The position numbers were made by a program, and so were the translations under genes. The notes under the pieces are model-generated. The model had not been told where the DNA came from and made no database searches. It saw only the letters and a list, made by a program, of their open reading frames with translations. 64,000 bases of DNA from Diphasiastrum complanatum (lineage: Eukaryota; Streptophyta; Lycopodiopsida; Lycopodiales; Lycopodiaceae), in contig CM055097.1 in NCBI GenBank assembly GCA_029204225.1, positions 55,997,793 through 56,061,792 of the forward strand, given 5' to 3'. Shown in pieces: positions 20,690 to 31,949 of this stretch. Within the stretch, counting starts at the first letter, position 1. Each line of letters starts with the position of its first letter.

Positions 20690-22310
20690 TTTCAGGTTGC
20701 TGGACTTTTTCAAGAGTGTATTTGAATCTTAGATGTTATCAAAAGTTCACTTTTTTAATATTGATCTTTTTTATCAAGAAATCTACATTCTATGTGCTAG
20801 GATTTGCTAGAGAGAGAAAAGGAGAGGCTAGAGTGTTTCTAGATCTTTGTGATTTTTCTTGAGTTTCATTTGTTGATTTTCAAGAGAGTGCTAAGTGCAT
20901 TGGAACAGGTTCAAAGATAAGACCAAATCATTGCAACATGGCAACCTCAAGTGGCTTCATGTTGGAAGGCAATGATAGGCTTACCTCAATCAACTATTCT
21001 ACTTGAAATGTGAGAATGGAGTCCATATTGGAGATGAATGATTTGATGGATATTGTTGTAGGTGTGGAGGAGAGACCTTTGGCACCACAAGATCAATTGA
21101 GATATGACAAGAGGGCCAAGAAAGCTCTACATGTGATCAAGATGAATGTGACTAATGAACTTCTCAAGGAAGTTGGTAAGTGCACAACATCAAAGGAGGC
21201 TTGGGATTGTTTAAAGAAGCTTTATGAGTCCAAGTCTACATCTAGGGTTCTAACCCTAAGAAGACAAACCAAAGAAGGAGAAATTGCTCATGCTTTTGTT
21301 TTGAAGTTAAGGCATTCAATTATGAGTTAGCATGTATTGATGAAAGCATTAAGGAAGTAAAACTTTTTCAAGTTGTTCGTAATGGCTTATTGGTTGATCA
21401 TGCTAATCTCGTTCGAAGTTTTGCTATTCAAAATACTTTGCCAAGTACGGTGGATTTGCAAGAGATTTTGGTTCATGAGGACTTTAGGCTTCAAGCAAGA
21501 GGTGGATCTACATCTACATCTCAAGATGGAGAGGAGGCCATGTTCATCAAAGGCAAGTTCAAGGGCAAAGGAAAAGAGAAATGGTCAAAGTGTCAAGATC
21601 AAGGTGAGCCTTCCACTTTTGTTGGTAAGAAGAAATATAGGTCAAAGTTAAAATGCTTCTACTGTGGAGTCAAAGGGCATTTTGCTAGTGATTGCTTCAA
21701 GAAGAAGAGAGATCAAGGTGAGAAGCAAACCAGCCTAACTATTGATGAAGATGGTGTTGATGAACAAATCTCAAATGCTGATTTTTTTATGTCATCTTGT
21801 TTATTGGCTAATCACGCAGAAATTGATCATGGGTGGATTGATAGTGGAGCTACATCGCATATGACATATCATGAGAAATATTACTCATCTTTTATGGCAT
21901 TTGAAGGTGACAAGAAGGTGATTTACACGACCAATGATGGTGAGTGTGCAATCAAAGGGATTGGCACAATTCCTATTTCCCTCTCTACTAATAGGAATGT
22001 GAATTTGAGAGATGCTTTGTTCATTCCTTCCATTACTAAGAACCTTCTTAGTGTGAGTCAATTACTTGATAAGCAATTCAAGGTGGAGTTTTTGATGCTT
22101 GTTTGATCAAGAGAGAAGATGAATTGATTGCAAAAGGGAAAATGCAAGATAAATTGTTCAAACTTGATGTTTGTGTTGTTGCTAACCAGGTTGGATGTAT
22201 GGAAAAAGAGCAAATGTCAATGCAAGAGGTGTGGCACAAGATATTGGGGCATCTCATTAGGAGAAATATGGGCCCTTTAAGAAATTTCACTTTAGAGAGA
22301 GAATGCAAAC
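20690..22310 (+). mobile_element. Ty1/copia element G, 3' truncated
   Basis: Leader sequence precedes a gag start at 20938 (MATSSGFMLEGNDRL). The gag core follows (KAKKALHVIKMNVTNELLKE, AWDCLKKLYESKSTSRVLTL), then a zinc knuckle CFYCGVKGHFASDC, the protease motif WIDSGATSHMTYHEKY and the GAG pre-integrase beginning (VWHKILGHL). Homology ends near 22310. No LTR of this element is visible. Confidence 0.8.
20938..22310 (+). pseudogene. copia gag-protease relic (element G)
   Basis: Gag has an in-frame TGA soon after the start (NYST*NVRM) and a frameshift near 21310. From 21390 to 22106 a 238-codon stretch is open and includes an intact CCHC knuckle (CX2CX4HX4C) and an intact DSGAT protease box. 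Another frameshift near 22090 separates the pre-integrase piece. Pol is missing. Confidence 0.8.
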
Positions 22311-22617
22311 TGGTAACTTCTGGTCGTCATTTTTCGAGTTTTCGGCCTTGCCCGACGTTTAACTGGTATGGTTAACTTTAGACAATAGCTAGTTAAGCAT
22401 GAGATGTAATAACTTCTCTTCATGCTCATTCCAAAATTCAGGACTAGAGCTTTAAGACTAAAGCGGGAGTAGTAGAACTTTTGAAATCGCTTATAGTGAA
22501 ATATGAGGTGGGACGATTTTTCAATGAGACATGAACATTACAAAAGTAAGGTATGCTAGATCTATTCATATTGATTTATTGTAGTTTGAAGCATTTACAT
22601 GATTGTAGCTTTTAACA

Positions 22618-23190
22618 ATGGCAATGTTCCATTTGCATGTTGCTCTTCCGATGGAATGCACTCCAATTATTAAGAAAAATGCGAAAGTTGTAGAGAATGT
22701 TGCTGCAATAGTTAGAGAATTGAGAATGAATAATCATATGAATATAGATTTGTGGGTGGATGGATCAATTTATCTTAATGATCCAGCTACCAATTTGTGT
22801 CCAGATTTTAAGTCCGTAACTCATCTTCTCAGATTTGTATGTGAAGGAGATAGCGGATTACTTGGATATTGTCAAAGGTTGCGTGATATTGGAATGCATA
22901 GCATATCTTGTCTTAATCAACAATTACAGTTTGCTAATCAACAATTGCAACCTGCAAATCAGCAATTGCTCCATTATGTGCAACACACTAGTGCTGAAAA
23001 CAATGCACTCGAGAATGCTATGTCAGAGTTGAATGCTACAGTCACTACTCTTTGGGGATCAAACCAAGAAATGTTAGAATCCATGGAAAAGTTGCGATCC
23101 GAGAGTTTAAAATCTGTTGTTGATATAAAAGTTATCAATAAGACAATGATGAAGAGGAAGTTATCGGTCTCGTCCACAAGTTGTGGCTAA
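22618..23190 (+). CDS. Orphan ORF with heptad repeats (unrecognised)
   Basis: 190 codons from an ATG in a good plant context (aacaATGGCa). The N-terminal 80 residues look globular (VVENVAAIVRELRMNNHMNI, LWVDGSIYLNDPATNLCPDF). Then three consecutive 7-residue units NQQLQFA / NQQLQPA / NQQLLHY begin a probable coiled coil that continues through ENNALENAMSELNATVTTLW to about residue 165. The C-terminus is basic. I see no transposon hallmark, zinc knuckle or membrane segment. It sits between truncated copia G and a long GA microsatellite. It could be a single-exon gene, an exon of a larger gene, or the structural ORF of an unknown element. I assign no function. Confidence 0.4.
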   Translation: MAMFHLHVALPMECTPIIKKNAKVVENVAAIVRELRMNNHMNIDLWVDGSIYLNDPATNLCPDFKSVTHLLRFVCEGDSGLLGYCQRLRDIGMHSISCLNQQLQFANQQLQPANQQLLHYVQHTSAENNALENAMSELNATVTTLWGSNQEMLESMEKLRSESLKSVVDIKVINKTMMKRKLSVSSTSCG

Positions 23191-23377
23191 GCTTTGTGAA
23201 CATCGTAGAACATGTAACTTGTAGGACAAGTAAAAGAGTTGCAACAAAAAAATGCCTTTAAACAGGATAGAGATCTAATAAGGGTAAAGGTATAGGACAT
23301 TTAAGGACCACAACCACTACATGGTGCAGCCACCATGTACATAATATAATGACGCTGGAAAAAACAAAGAACTATCC

Positions 23378-23552
<175 letters not shown>

Positions 23553-23654
23553 GTTGATACGACATACAAAACAGACCAAAAAATTTGACACAAGTTCAAA
23601 TATTTTAATAAATCATTGTGTGCATTGCAAATGACTTCCTAAAATTTTAACTTC

Positions 23655-23985
23655 TCAATTTGAATGTCCTTTACATCAATTGAACGTATCTCAAAAGAGA
23701 AGGTGTCTATGCATCAACCTGATGGATTTGTTGAAAAAGGACAGGAGCATAGAGATTGTCATCTAAAAAGAACACCTCATAGCCTATATCAAACACCACA
23801 TGAGTGACACAATAGGATTGAAGCATGTTTTTGAAGAGGATGATAAGAACACACTCATATCCTAATCTATATATTATGCTTTGGAGATGTGATTATTTTA
23901 GTTGCTCTCTATATTGATGACTTGATTATTGTGAAAAATAATCAAAATGTACTGGAAATAATCAAGATAGATCTTCAAGCATGTT
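23655..23985 (+). pseudogene. copia reverse transcriptase relic
   Basis: Plus-strand RT pieces: MHQPDGFVEKGQEHRDCHLK (the usual 'QPxGF' region), then, after stops, the catalytic box VALYIDDLIIVKNN at about 23907-23948. Two or more stops lie between. It ends where the LTR H fragment begins. Confidence 0.75.
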
Positions 23986-24217
23986 GTTAGCTTAAAAAAA
24001 AAGCGGTAACATGATCTGTTAACCTTCGACAAATATTTGTCGAACCTTAGATAGTCTCTTGATAGATATTTGTCGTTTTTGTCGAGCCACTTGTTAGCGA
24101 TTCTCGTGTAGTTTTGCGCACTGTGTGATAACACGAGTAGATATGCAGAAACCAGATAGATGCATGGATGTAGATTAAAAACAGATTAGAGAGATGATGA
24201 TTGAGTATAATCCAACC
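23986..24217 (-). repeat. Truncated 3' LTR, family H
   Basis: Matches 31730-31949 (for example 'taacatgatctgttaaccttcgac' in both, split by small changes). On the minus strand it lies directly downstream of a polypurine tract 'gggaaggggtgg', as a 3' LTR should. About 740 bp of the LTR is missing at its left side. Confidence 0.75.
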
Positions 24218-24239
24218 ACCCCTTCCCGCCAATCAAAAT

Positions 24240-25290
24240 CCATAAAAGCTTGGATCTTCAAACTTAGCCTTGCACAAAATTTGTTGTGTGCATCCAAGCC
24301 CCAACACCTTGGTGAAAATATTTGTCATCATGTCTTGCATTCAACAATACTCCAAGCTGACCTCTTTGTTGAGAACTTTGCTTTTGAAATAGTGATACTT
24401 GATTTCAATGTGCTTACTCCTATAATGAGATCTAGGGGTGGCTGATAAAGCAATAGCACTTTGTTATCACATAAGACAATTGTTGAAGCATATTGTTTTA
24501 GACAAATGTACGATAGTAAATATCTCAACTACACCGCTTTCTTAGTTGCTTGAGAGGTAGCGATATATACTACGATTAAGTAGATGAAAGAGACATTGAA
24601 GTTTGCCTGCAACTGTTCCATGAGATTGGACTGTTGTTGAGGAAGAATGTAAATCCATATGTGGATCTACAAGTGTCTGCATCTCCTGCCCAACTATTGA
24701 GCATGTTGAGTTTGCCATTGTCAATTGCTCCATAATAGATGCATTGATCCATTGTAGCTCCAATACATCTCATAACTCTAATAAGGGCTTTTCAATTTGT
24801 AATAACTGGATTAACCATGTATTGGCTTAAGGAATCGATTAGAAAAGATATGTCTGGTCTGGTACAGATCATTGCATACATGAGAGAACTTATTATTGAA
24901 TGATACGGGTACTCTCACATATGCTCTTTCTCTTATTTTGTTTGAGGACATTGGTCCTTTGACAATTTGAGTCTTGAGTCCATTTGTGAGTGAGCTAACT
25001 TGCAATTCATCAAATTATATCTGATTAGAATATTGTAAATGTACCTCTAATGAGTGATGTAAATAAGTTTTTTCTCTCTCTCTCTATCGATTTGAATAAT
25101 GAAACAATAATGAGCTTCATCTAGATCTATCATGTCAAATTTCGAGGACAACATCCCTTTACATCTTTTATTAGTTCGACACTATTGTTGAATAATAGTG
25201 TGTCATCTATATACAAGGTGATAATAATAAAAGAATGCTACACTGACTTGAAGTGGACATACGAATCTGAAGTATTTGGATCATACAGCG
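24240..25290 (-). pseudogene. copia RT C-terminus and RNase H (element H1)
   Basis: Minus-strand fragments include the catalytic YIDD box at about 25190-25230, an RT segment at 24811-25005, and RNase H at 24576-24773 (RCIGATMDQC..., GFTFFLNNSPISWNS). Many stops and frameshifts. Confidence 0.7.
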
Positions 25291-25299
25291 CTCGAAATC

Positions 25300-25599
25300 A
25301 AGAAGATCAATAGATGATATTGTGGCTATTATGCACATATCACTCTCAATGTTTGTATGATCTCGAATGAATTACTGTCTGGTATTGCTCGTGTATCTCA
25401 TTCACCTTTTATCAATTATGCACACTGGTTCAATTATGTTGAATGTTGTATTAATCTATAACGTAGATCAGCAGTGTCTGTCTACTTTTTGGAGGATTGT
25501 AGGAATGATATAGTAGACAGTGACCAACAATCATATCTGAAATCCATCCGAATTCATTTTGTTCGCGATTAATTTATTTTTGCAACAGTGGTATCAGAG
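25300..25599 (+). repeat. LTR 3' end plus primer-binding site, D-related, inserted in H1
   Basis: The stretch 25440-25587 resembles the end of LTR D: 'cgtagatcagcagt', 'ggaggattgtag', 'aaatccatccgaat' in the same order, ending GCAACA. It is followed by 'tggtatcagag' at 25589. It is therefore a plus-strand 5' LTR end with its primer site, interrupting the minus-strand RT of H1. The left boundary at 25300 is approximate. Confidence 0.65.
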
Positions 25600-25619
25600 T
25601 GTTCTTGACGTTTCTGAGT

Positions 25620-26420
25620 TTTCACACTTTTGCATCAATTTTCAAATCTGTTGCAGTAGCAAATGACAATAGAAGTTTGATAGAAGAATGTTTAACTGCT
25701 GGACTGAACGTCTTAGTGTAGTCGACGTTCTGTACTTGAGAGAATCCTCTAGTGGCAAGTCGAGCCTTTCTTTGATTGATACTTCCATCTGCCTTGTACT
25801 TGATTTTGAGCAACCATTTGCAATCAACTAAATTTATGCTGGTAGGTAATTCAACAATTCTCCATGTCTAGTTCTTGATAAGAGATGAATACTCTTTATC
25901 CATAGCTTCTTTCTAGAGATTGAAATCGGGCTAACTGAGTGCATTTTCAACAGTCGTCGGCTCTTGAACAAGGTAAGTTGCAGACTCGTCGATATACCTG
26001 TTAGGTGCTCTGCTGACTCTTGTCGATCTTTTGGGTGATGATTGAAGTTGATCTTCATCATGCTGTAGTTGCTGAGAACTACAACATCATCATCTTCAGC
26101 TTCGTCGTTGATAAGTTGTTCGTTGGGAGTATACAAGTTTGGACCTTCAATAAGAATAGTCAAATTTGAAACTTGAAAGTTCGATGTTCCGGAAGAGTTC
26201 GAAAGTTCGACTATATGAGCTTTGTCTTTACCATTAAGGTCGATAAACTGATCTTCAATGAAGACGACATCCCGGCTAGTGAAAATCTTTGACTCGACAG
26301 GATCATATAACTTGTAAGCTTTATCTGAAATAGTGTAGCTGATGAAAATAGACTTGATACTCTGGAAGTTGAGCTTCTTCCAGAGATCATGTAGAATTTG
26401 CGCATAAGTGATATATCCAA
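25620..26420 (-). pseudogene. copia RT N-terminus and linker (element H1)
   Basis: 25622-25813 reads KIKYKADGSINQRKARLATR and GFSQVQNVDYTKTFSPAVK, typical RT N-terminal motifs. 25834-26420 covers the acidic linker after integrase, in several frames. Confidence 0.75.
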
Positions 26421-26950
26421 AAACTTGTAAGTTTGATAAAGAAGGTTTGGAACCTGTCCAAACTTTGTATGAGACCTTTAGTAGAACATCTGTTCCAAAT
26501 ATAAGAAGCTGCAGTTGAAACTACTTTAGCCCATAAGGACTTCAAAAGTGTCGCATGTAATAACATGCACTTTGCCGATTTGACTAAGTTTCTGTTCTTT
26601 CTCTCGGCAAGACCATTCGACTGAGGCAAATAGGAGGTAATGTATTGTCGCTCAATGTCGTTGCTAAGGCAATACTCCTTGAATTCGGTAGAGATATATT
26701 CTCCCCCGTTGTCAAATCTCAGTGCTTTGATTCTTTTACCAGTTTGATTTTTTGCATGCTCTCCGAATTGTTGAAACTTGTTGAAAGCCTCCGATTTCTG
26801 CTTAATGAAATAAACAGCTGTTCTTTTCGAATATTCATCAATGAAGGTAATGAAATACCTTGCATCAAGCAATGACAAAGTTTGCATTGGACCACATATA
26901 TTTGAATGAACAATGTCTAACAAATCTTTTGTTGCATGCCTATGACGCAT
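26387..26950 (-). pseudogene. copia integrase (element H1)
   Basis: 187 open codons: LLDIVHSNICGPMQT (Asp of HSD changed to Asn), FITFIDEYSKRTAVYFIKQK, LRFDNGGEYIS (second Asp), YLPQSNGLAERKNRNL (catalytic Glu kept), AASYIWNRCSTKGL. The first catalytic Asp is missing, so it would be inactive. Confidence 0.82.
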
Positions 26951-27058
26951 GCCTATGATTTTTCTAAAGGGAACTTCAGTCTGCTTTCCAAGGATGCAGC
27001 TATGACAGACAAGGAGGTCGACTTTGTTAGATGGATAGTCGAGATCAAGTGTTAGGGA

Positions 27059-27559
27059 TCATTTAGACATGTATGAAACAAATGTATGATTCAAGTGTCC
27101 TAATCGATAATGTCGTAGTAATGCTTTATTGACAAAGACAGAGGTTTTCAAGACTTGACTGGTATCAAAATAACAATGTGCCAATCTATATAATGTTTTT
27201 CCATGTCTCTTGCCGAGTGCAAGGATCCTACTTGTCCTATCAATAATTCGACATTGATTAGACTCGAACTCTACCGTATGACCTAAATCAATGATTCTAC
27301 TTATTGATAACAGATTTGTAGAGAGTTTAGAAACATACAAATCATTTGATAGTAGTTTGAATTGATCATGCTGGAATTTCAATCTTATAGTACTTTCACC
27401 TTTGATAGTGTGAGTGCTATCGTCGCCAAGATGAACGTATCTTATTATACTGTAAGACATATAGGAGTGAAAATTTTCACGATGACTGGTCATATGTTGA
27501 TTAGCTCCATAATCCAAAAACCAAGAATTATCCAATAGTGCTTTTCGATCTTTGACCAT
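27059..27559 (-). pseudogene. copia protease and GAG pre-integrase (element H1)
   Basis: 166 open codons from SWFLDYGANQHMTSHRENF. The D-S/T-G box is D-Y-G here. The protease body follows (VHLGDDSTHTIKGEST), then the pre-integrase start (LLRHYRLGHLNHTFVSYMSK). Confidence 0.78.
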
Positions 27560-28002
27560 TCGTCCATGTCGATGTCGGGAGGTGCAGTGACAGCTTGTAA
27601 TATTTATAGAATATCTTCTTCTTCGATTGTATTGTTCTTGACTTTGGGTCGACTTCTGATTTGATGCGGACTACTTAGAGCTTTTCTGCTTCCGTCGTTT
27701 TGAGCCTTTGTTGACATATAGAGCATGAGATGATGAAGTCGACGAAGCGTCTTGACTTATTCGATTATCTTCTTACAACAACATAGTTTTAACTTTGGTA
27801 AGAGTTAAACCTGAGTGTGTCGATATGATCATCACCCAGTTCTCATAGGGCAAGTTTGAGAGCAATGTCATAAATGTGTCTTGATCTTCTATGACTAATC
27901 CAACAGCGGCCATTTGTTGTAAGAGATTCCTAAACTGGTTAATGTCATTCTAAATTGAATCACCATTTGACATCTTGAGAGTGAAAAATTTCTTCATAGA
28001 TG

Positions 28003-28310
28003 TCACTTAGAAGTTACGTCCTTCACATCATATAATGAGCTCAGGATGTCCCATACTTGTTTTGAAGTTTGAGCTTCAGATATGTGACCAATTTGAGTGT
28101 CCGATATATTGAGAATAATAAGCACGAAAGCTTTACCATCATTTGATTTCCACTTTGAGTCAGCTGTGCCATCTTCAGGCTTCACTTCTATACCTGTGAC
28201 AACATCCCACAACTCATTGGCGATTAGCAAGGTCATTCACAAGTAGTAACTGGATCCATTCACCTTGTCTATAATAAGACCAGTTTTCACTTTGAGAATC
28301 CCACGTGTTT
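28003..28310 (-). pseudogene. copia gag N-terminus (element H1)
   Basis: UBN2-type gag: ANELWDVVTGIEVKPEDGTA, ISEAQTSKQVWDILSSLYDV. A stop separates the first residues (VNGSSYYL) from the open part. Confidence 0.72.
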
Positions 28311-29056
28311 TAAAGCTAATGACTTGATCTAACCATTGTTAGCAAGTAATTGCCGTGTAACGTAACTAAATAAATAATAGCTCATTACGACTAAGTGTCA
28401 ATTGTGATCGATAGAAACAATTTTTTTGAACCATCATTTGGATAAGCCCATGCAGTATTCCTAACTAGTATAAAGAGTCGATCATTTATGAAGTTATAGT
28501 AAATCAAATAAATGAAATCAAAATCAACTGATGATTGATCATAGAGTATAAAGTGCTGCTAATTAGCAGAAGTTATCAAATAGAGACGATCAATGTTTAG
28601 AGCTAGTTTCAAGTACGCGGTTGCATCCGTTATTGTCTTGTGCTCGTTATTCATCTGATTTGTACATGCTACTTACTGAATCCAATCCTATGATCTTACA
28701 ACATTCAGTGTCATGTCAGAATGAATGCATGCTTATTTGTTTCACTGTTATCTGATTTCGTTCTCTTATAGTTTTGTTTGATCTATCGAACACTTTCACA
28801 TAGCAATATTATATCAGTTTATGTTTGTCTATGTAATCAATCTCATAGATTCTACTTGATTCTAACTTTGAAATCAATCTCATGATTTCAAAGTTAGAAT
28901 CAAGTAAAATCAAATGTGACGCATGTTTCAATAATATGGTTCAAATTTTATTGGCGTAGTCATGCATTGAAGAGAAAAAATCATTCCATAGAGCTTGATA
29001 GTTGTATTTAATGAATTTTGTTTTTCTATCTAGAATTATTTTCTTTCTCCAACATT
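28311..29056 (+). repeat. LTR of family H in opposite orientation
   Basis: This is the reverse complement of most of the LTR at 30975-31949. For example 'aagctaatgacttg' and 'accattgttag' at its left match 31690-31725 inverted, and it ends 'tttctccaaca' at 29056, the inverse of the LTR start 'tgttggagaaagg'. The 5' 200 bp or so is missing. No primer-binding site follows, so it is a solo or recombined LTR lying between two minus-strand relics. Confidence 0.75.
28854..28905. repeat. Perfect hairpin, 23-bp arms
   Basis: Arms at 28854-28876 and 28883-28905 are exact reverse complements (acttgattctaac... and ...gttagaatcaagt) with the 6-base spacer atctca. The related LTR at about 31120 has a single arm only, so the hairpin arose by inverted duplication in this copy. 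Confidence 0.9.
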
Positions 29057-30960
29057 TTTGACAGTAGTCAGCTCTTGAATGACATAACAAGCAAACTCAT
29101 CAATGTACCTATTAGGTGGTCTATAATCTCTTGTCGATCTCCTGGGAAGTGACAAAGGCTGATAATCTTGTCATTGGTTCTGTTGTTACTGATCTATAAC
29201 ATCTCCATTTAATCCACCATTGATAGGCTGATCATCTATAGTCGACGTATTCAGTCCTCTAATAGAAATAGTCATATTGAAAATAGGAGTGTCCGATAGT
29301 GTGACTATCAGAGTGGAAAAACTAATCCTCGATAGATACAACATCTATGCTGGTGAATATGTTCAATGTAGTGGGATCATACAACTTATAAGTTTTGTTT
29401 GAAGAAGTACAACCAATGAAAATGGACTTGATATTGTGGGAGTTAAACTTCTTTTGGATCTTTTGTGGTATTTGGTCATAGGCAATACATATGAAAACTC
29501 TTAAGGTTAGATAGTGATGGTTTGGAGTCTGTTCAAACTTCATAAAGTGTTTTGTCTAGAGCCCTTTAGCCGAACATCTATTATGAATATAAGTTGTAGT
29601 GGAAACAACTTCAACCCACAGAACTTAGGTAGTGTCACATGAGCAAGCATACACTTAGCCACTTCAACTAAAGTTTGATTCTTTCTCTTAGCAAGTCCAT
29701 TTGACTGAGGTGAATAAGGAGTAATTAATCATTGCTCAATGCCTCAATACTCCTTGAATTCGGTTGAGATGTATTCTCAGCCATTGTTTGACCTTAGTGC
29801 TTTTATTCTTTTACCAGTTTCGAGTTCTGCATGCTCCTTGAATTGTCTAAAGAGGTTGAAAGCCTCCGATTTCTGCTTAATAAAATAAACAATTGTTCTT
29901 CTCAAAAATTCATCGATAAATGTAATTAAGTACTTTGCACCAACCAACGATAAGATTTGCTTTAGGCCACAATTATCTGAATGAGCTTATGACTTGATAT
30001 AAATGAAATTCTAGTATGCTTTCCGACAATGCAACATTGACAAACTGGAAAGTCAATTTTCTTATCGAGATCAAGTGCAAAATATTGTCTAGAAATGTCC
30101 AATGCAAACGCATTATTCAAGTGACCTAGCCTATAGCACCATGGTAATGCTTTATTAGCTAGAATAGAGTATTCAAGACTTAACTTTTCATAGAATAACA
30201 TTGACTCAATCTATATAAGTATCAATGACTCTTTCCTAGTGCAAGGATCTTATTCATCCTATTTCTTCTTCTAACGTTTAGAGCCTCTGTTTACATATAG
30301 AGTGTGTGATATTGAATTCAAAAAATTGCCTCCACTTCTTTGATTGTCTTCTTGCAACAACATATCGATAATCTAGAAAGAGTTAAATCTCAATGTGTCG
30401 ACATGATCATTACCCATACTTCTTATGTAGGTGGCAAGCTCAATAGCAATGTCATGATCACATCTTGATCGTCAATAGTTGATTCAACAACTGCCATATA
30501 CTATAAGAGATTCTTCAACTAATTTATGTGATTTTGTAGCAAACCATTAGATATCTTGAGTGAGAAGAATTTTCTTTTGAGATGCAACTTAGAAATCATG
30601 TCCCTCACATTATATAGTGTTCTCAAGATGTCCCATACTTATTTCGAAGTTTGAGCTTCAAATACATGTCCAATATGTGTATATGATATATTGACAATGA
30701 TTAGCGTAAAAGCTTTACCATATTTCAATTTCCATTTGAAGTCGGCCACGTTGCCTTCAAATTTCAATGCTCGTCGTCGAATGTGAGACTAGCTTTACTT
30801 TGTGAATCCATTTGAAAGTTAGTTAGACGATAATCCAAATGATATATCGATGACCTAAGAATGAAAAATAGTATTTGATTATATCGAGACACCGATCTCA
30901 TGCAACACTATGATTGAAAAAATAATATAAATGCTCTAATAAATATTAGATATATGATAA
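29057..30960 (-). mobile_element. Ty1/copia element H2 (minus strand), gag to integrase
   Basis: Parallels H1 but is more decayed. The linker is at 29060-29320 (similar to 25950-26160) and the integrase C-terminus at 29322-29543 (LRVFICIAYDQIPQKIQKKF, IKSIFIGCTSSNKTYKLYD). Integrase core fragments span 29560-29960, pre-integrase 29962-30201 (ALPWCYRLGHLNNAFALDIS), and gag about 30360-30780. On its right are the primer-binding site and 5' LTR. The RT and RNase H part is absent, cut by the inverted LTR at 28311-29056. Confidence 0.78.
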
Positions 30961-30974
30961 TAGCTATGATACCA
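30961..30974 (-). other. Primer-binding site (tRNA-iMet) of element H2
   Basis: Minus strand 'tggtatcatagcta' immediately follows the LTR end CTCCAACA. One base differs from the usual tggtatcagagc. Confidence 0.8.
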
Positions 30975-31949
30975 TGTTGGAGAAAGGAAAGAATGCTAGA
31001 TAGGAAAAAACAACATTCTATAGATGCAACTGTCGGGCTTTGCGAAATGATCCTTTCTCTTCAATGCAGGACCACGCCTATCAAATTTGAACCATACTAT
31101 TGCGACAAGTGTCATGTTTGATTCTACTCGATTCTAACTTTGAAATCATTAGAATCTACGAGGTTGATTATATAGACAAACATCTGATATAATAGTGCTG
31201 TGTGAAAGTGTTCGATAGATCAGACAAATCTATAAGAGAGCAAAATCAAATAATAGTGGAACAAAGAAGCATACATCCATTCTGATCACATAATACTGAA
31301 CACAATAAGACTGTTGAATTGAATTCAGTAAGTAGCATGTACAAACCCAGATGAATAGCGAGCACAAGACAATAGCGGATGCAACCGCATACTCAAAACT
31401 AGCTCTGAACACTGATCGTCTCTGTTTGATGCACTTCACCTAATTAGCAAGGCTTCAACAATATTCTATGATCAATCATAAATTGATTCACTTTTTATTT
31501 TTGATTTGATTAACTATAATTTGGAAAATGATTAGCTATTTATACTAGAATGTCACATGGGCGTATCCAAATGAAAGTTCACGACAATCGTTTTGGTCGC
31601 AATTGGCACTTAGCCATATTGAGTTGTAGATCATAATTGGCAACTAGCCATATTAAGTTGTCAATTATCTAGTTAGGTTACATGGTAATTAGTTACTAAC
31701 AATGGTTAGAGCAAGTCATTAGCTTCAAAATAAGTGGTAACATGATCTGTTAACCTTCGACAAATATTTGTCGAACCCTCGATAGTTGCTCAATAGATAT
31801 TTTTTGTTGTCGTTGTTGACCCACATGTTAGCGATTCCCGTATATTTTTGTAAATTGTGAGATAACACGAGTAAATATGTAGAATTGGATAGATGAATGG
31901 ATGCAAATTAAAACATATTAAAGAGATAAATATTGGGTATAATCCAACA
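30975..31949 (-). repeat. 5' LTR of element H2, 975 bp
   Basis: Plus-strand coordinates run TGTTGGAG...TAATCCAACA, with the terminal inverted repeat TGTTGGA/TCCAACA. Its inner part is shared, inverted, with 28311-29056, and its outer part with 23986-24217. Confidence 0.82.

Larger units (their letters stand above)
24218..28310 (-). mobile_element. Ty1/copia element H1 (minus strand), decayed
   Basis: Read right to left: gag start at about 28300 (IIDKVNGSSYYL, NELWDVVTGIEVKPEDG), gag and knuckle region (27560-28000), protease and pre-integrase (27059-27559), integrase (26387-26950), acidic linker (25830-26386), RT N-terminus (25620-25830), RT catalytic part (25000-25290, ITLYIDDTLLF) and RNase H (24240-24780). 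A foreign LTR in opposite orientation splits RT. The 5' LTR and primer-binding site are lost at the right junction. Confidence 0.82.

Noticed and set aside
28003-31949. Possible single complete copia element H1+H2
   Set aside because: Both halves contain gag and integrase, and an inverted LTR lies between them, so they are two copies.
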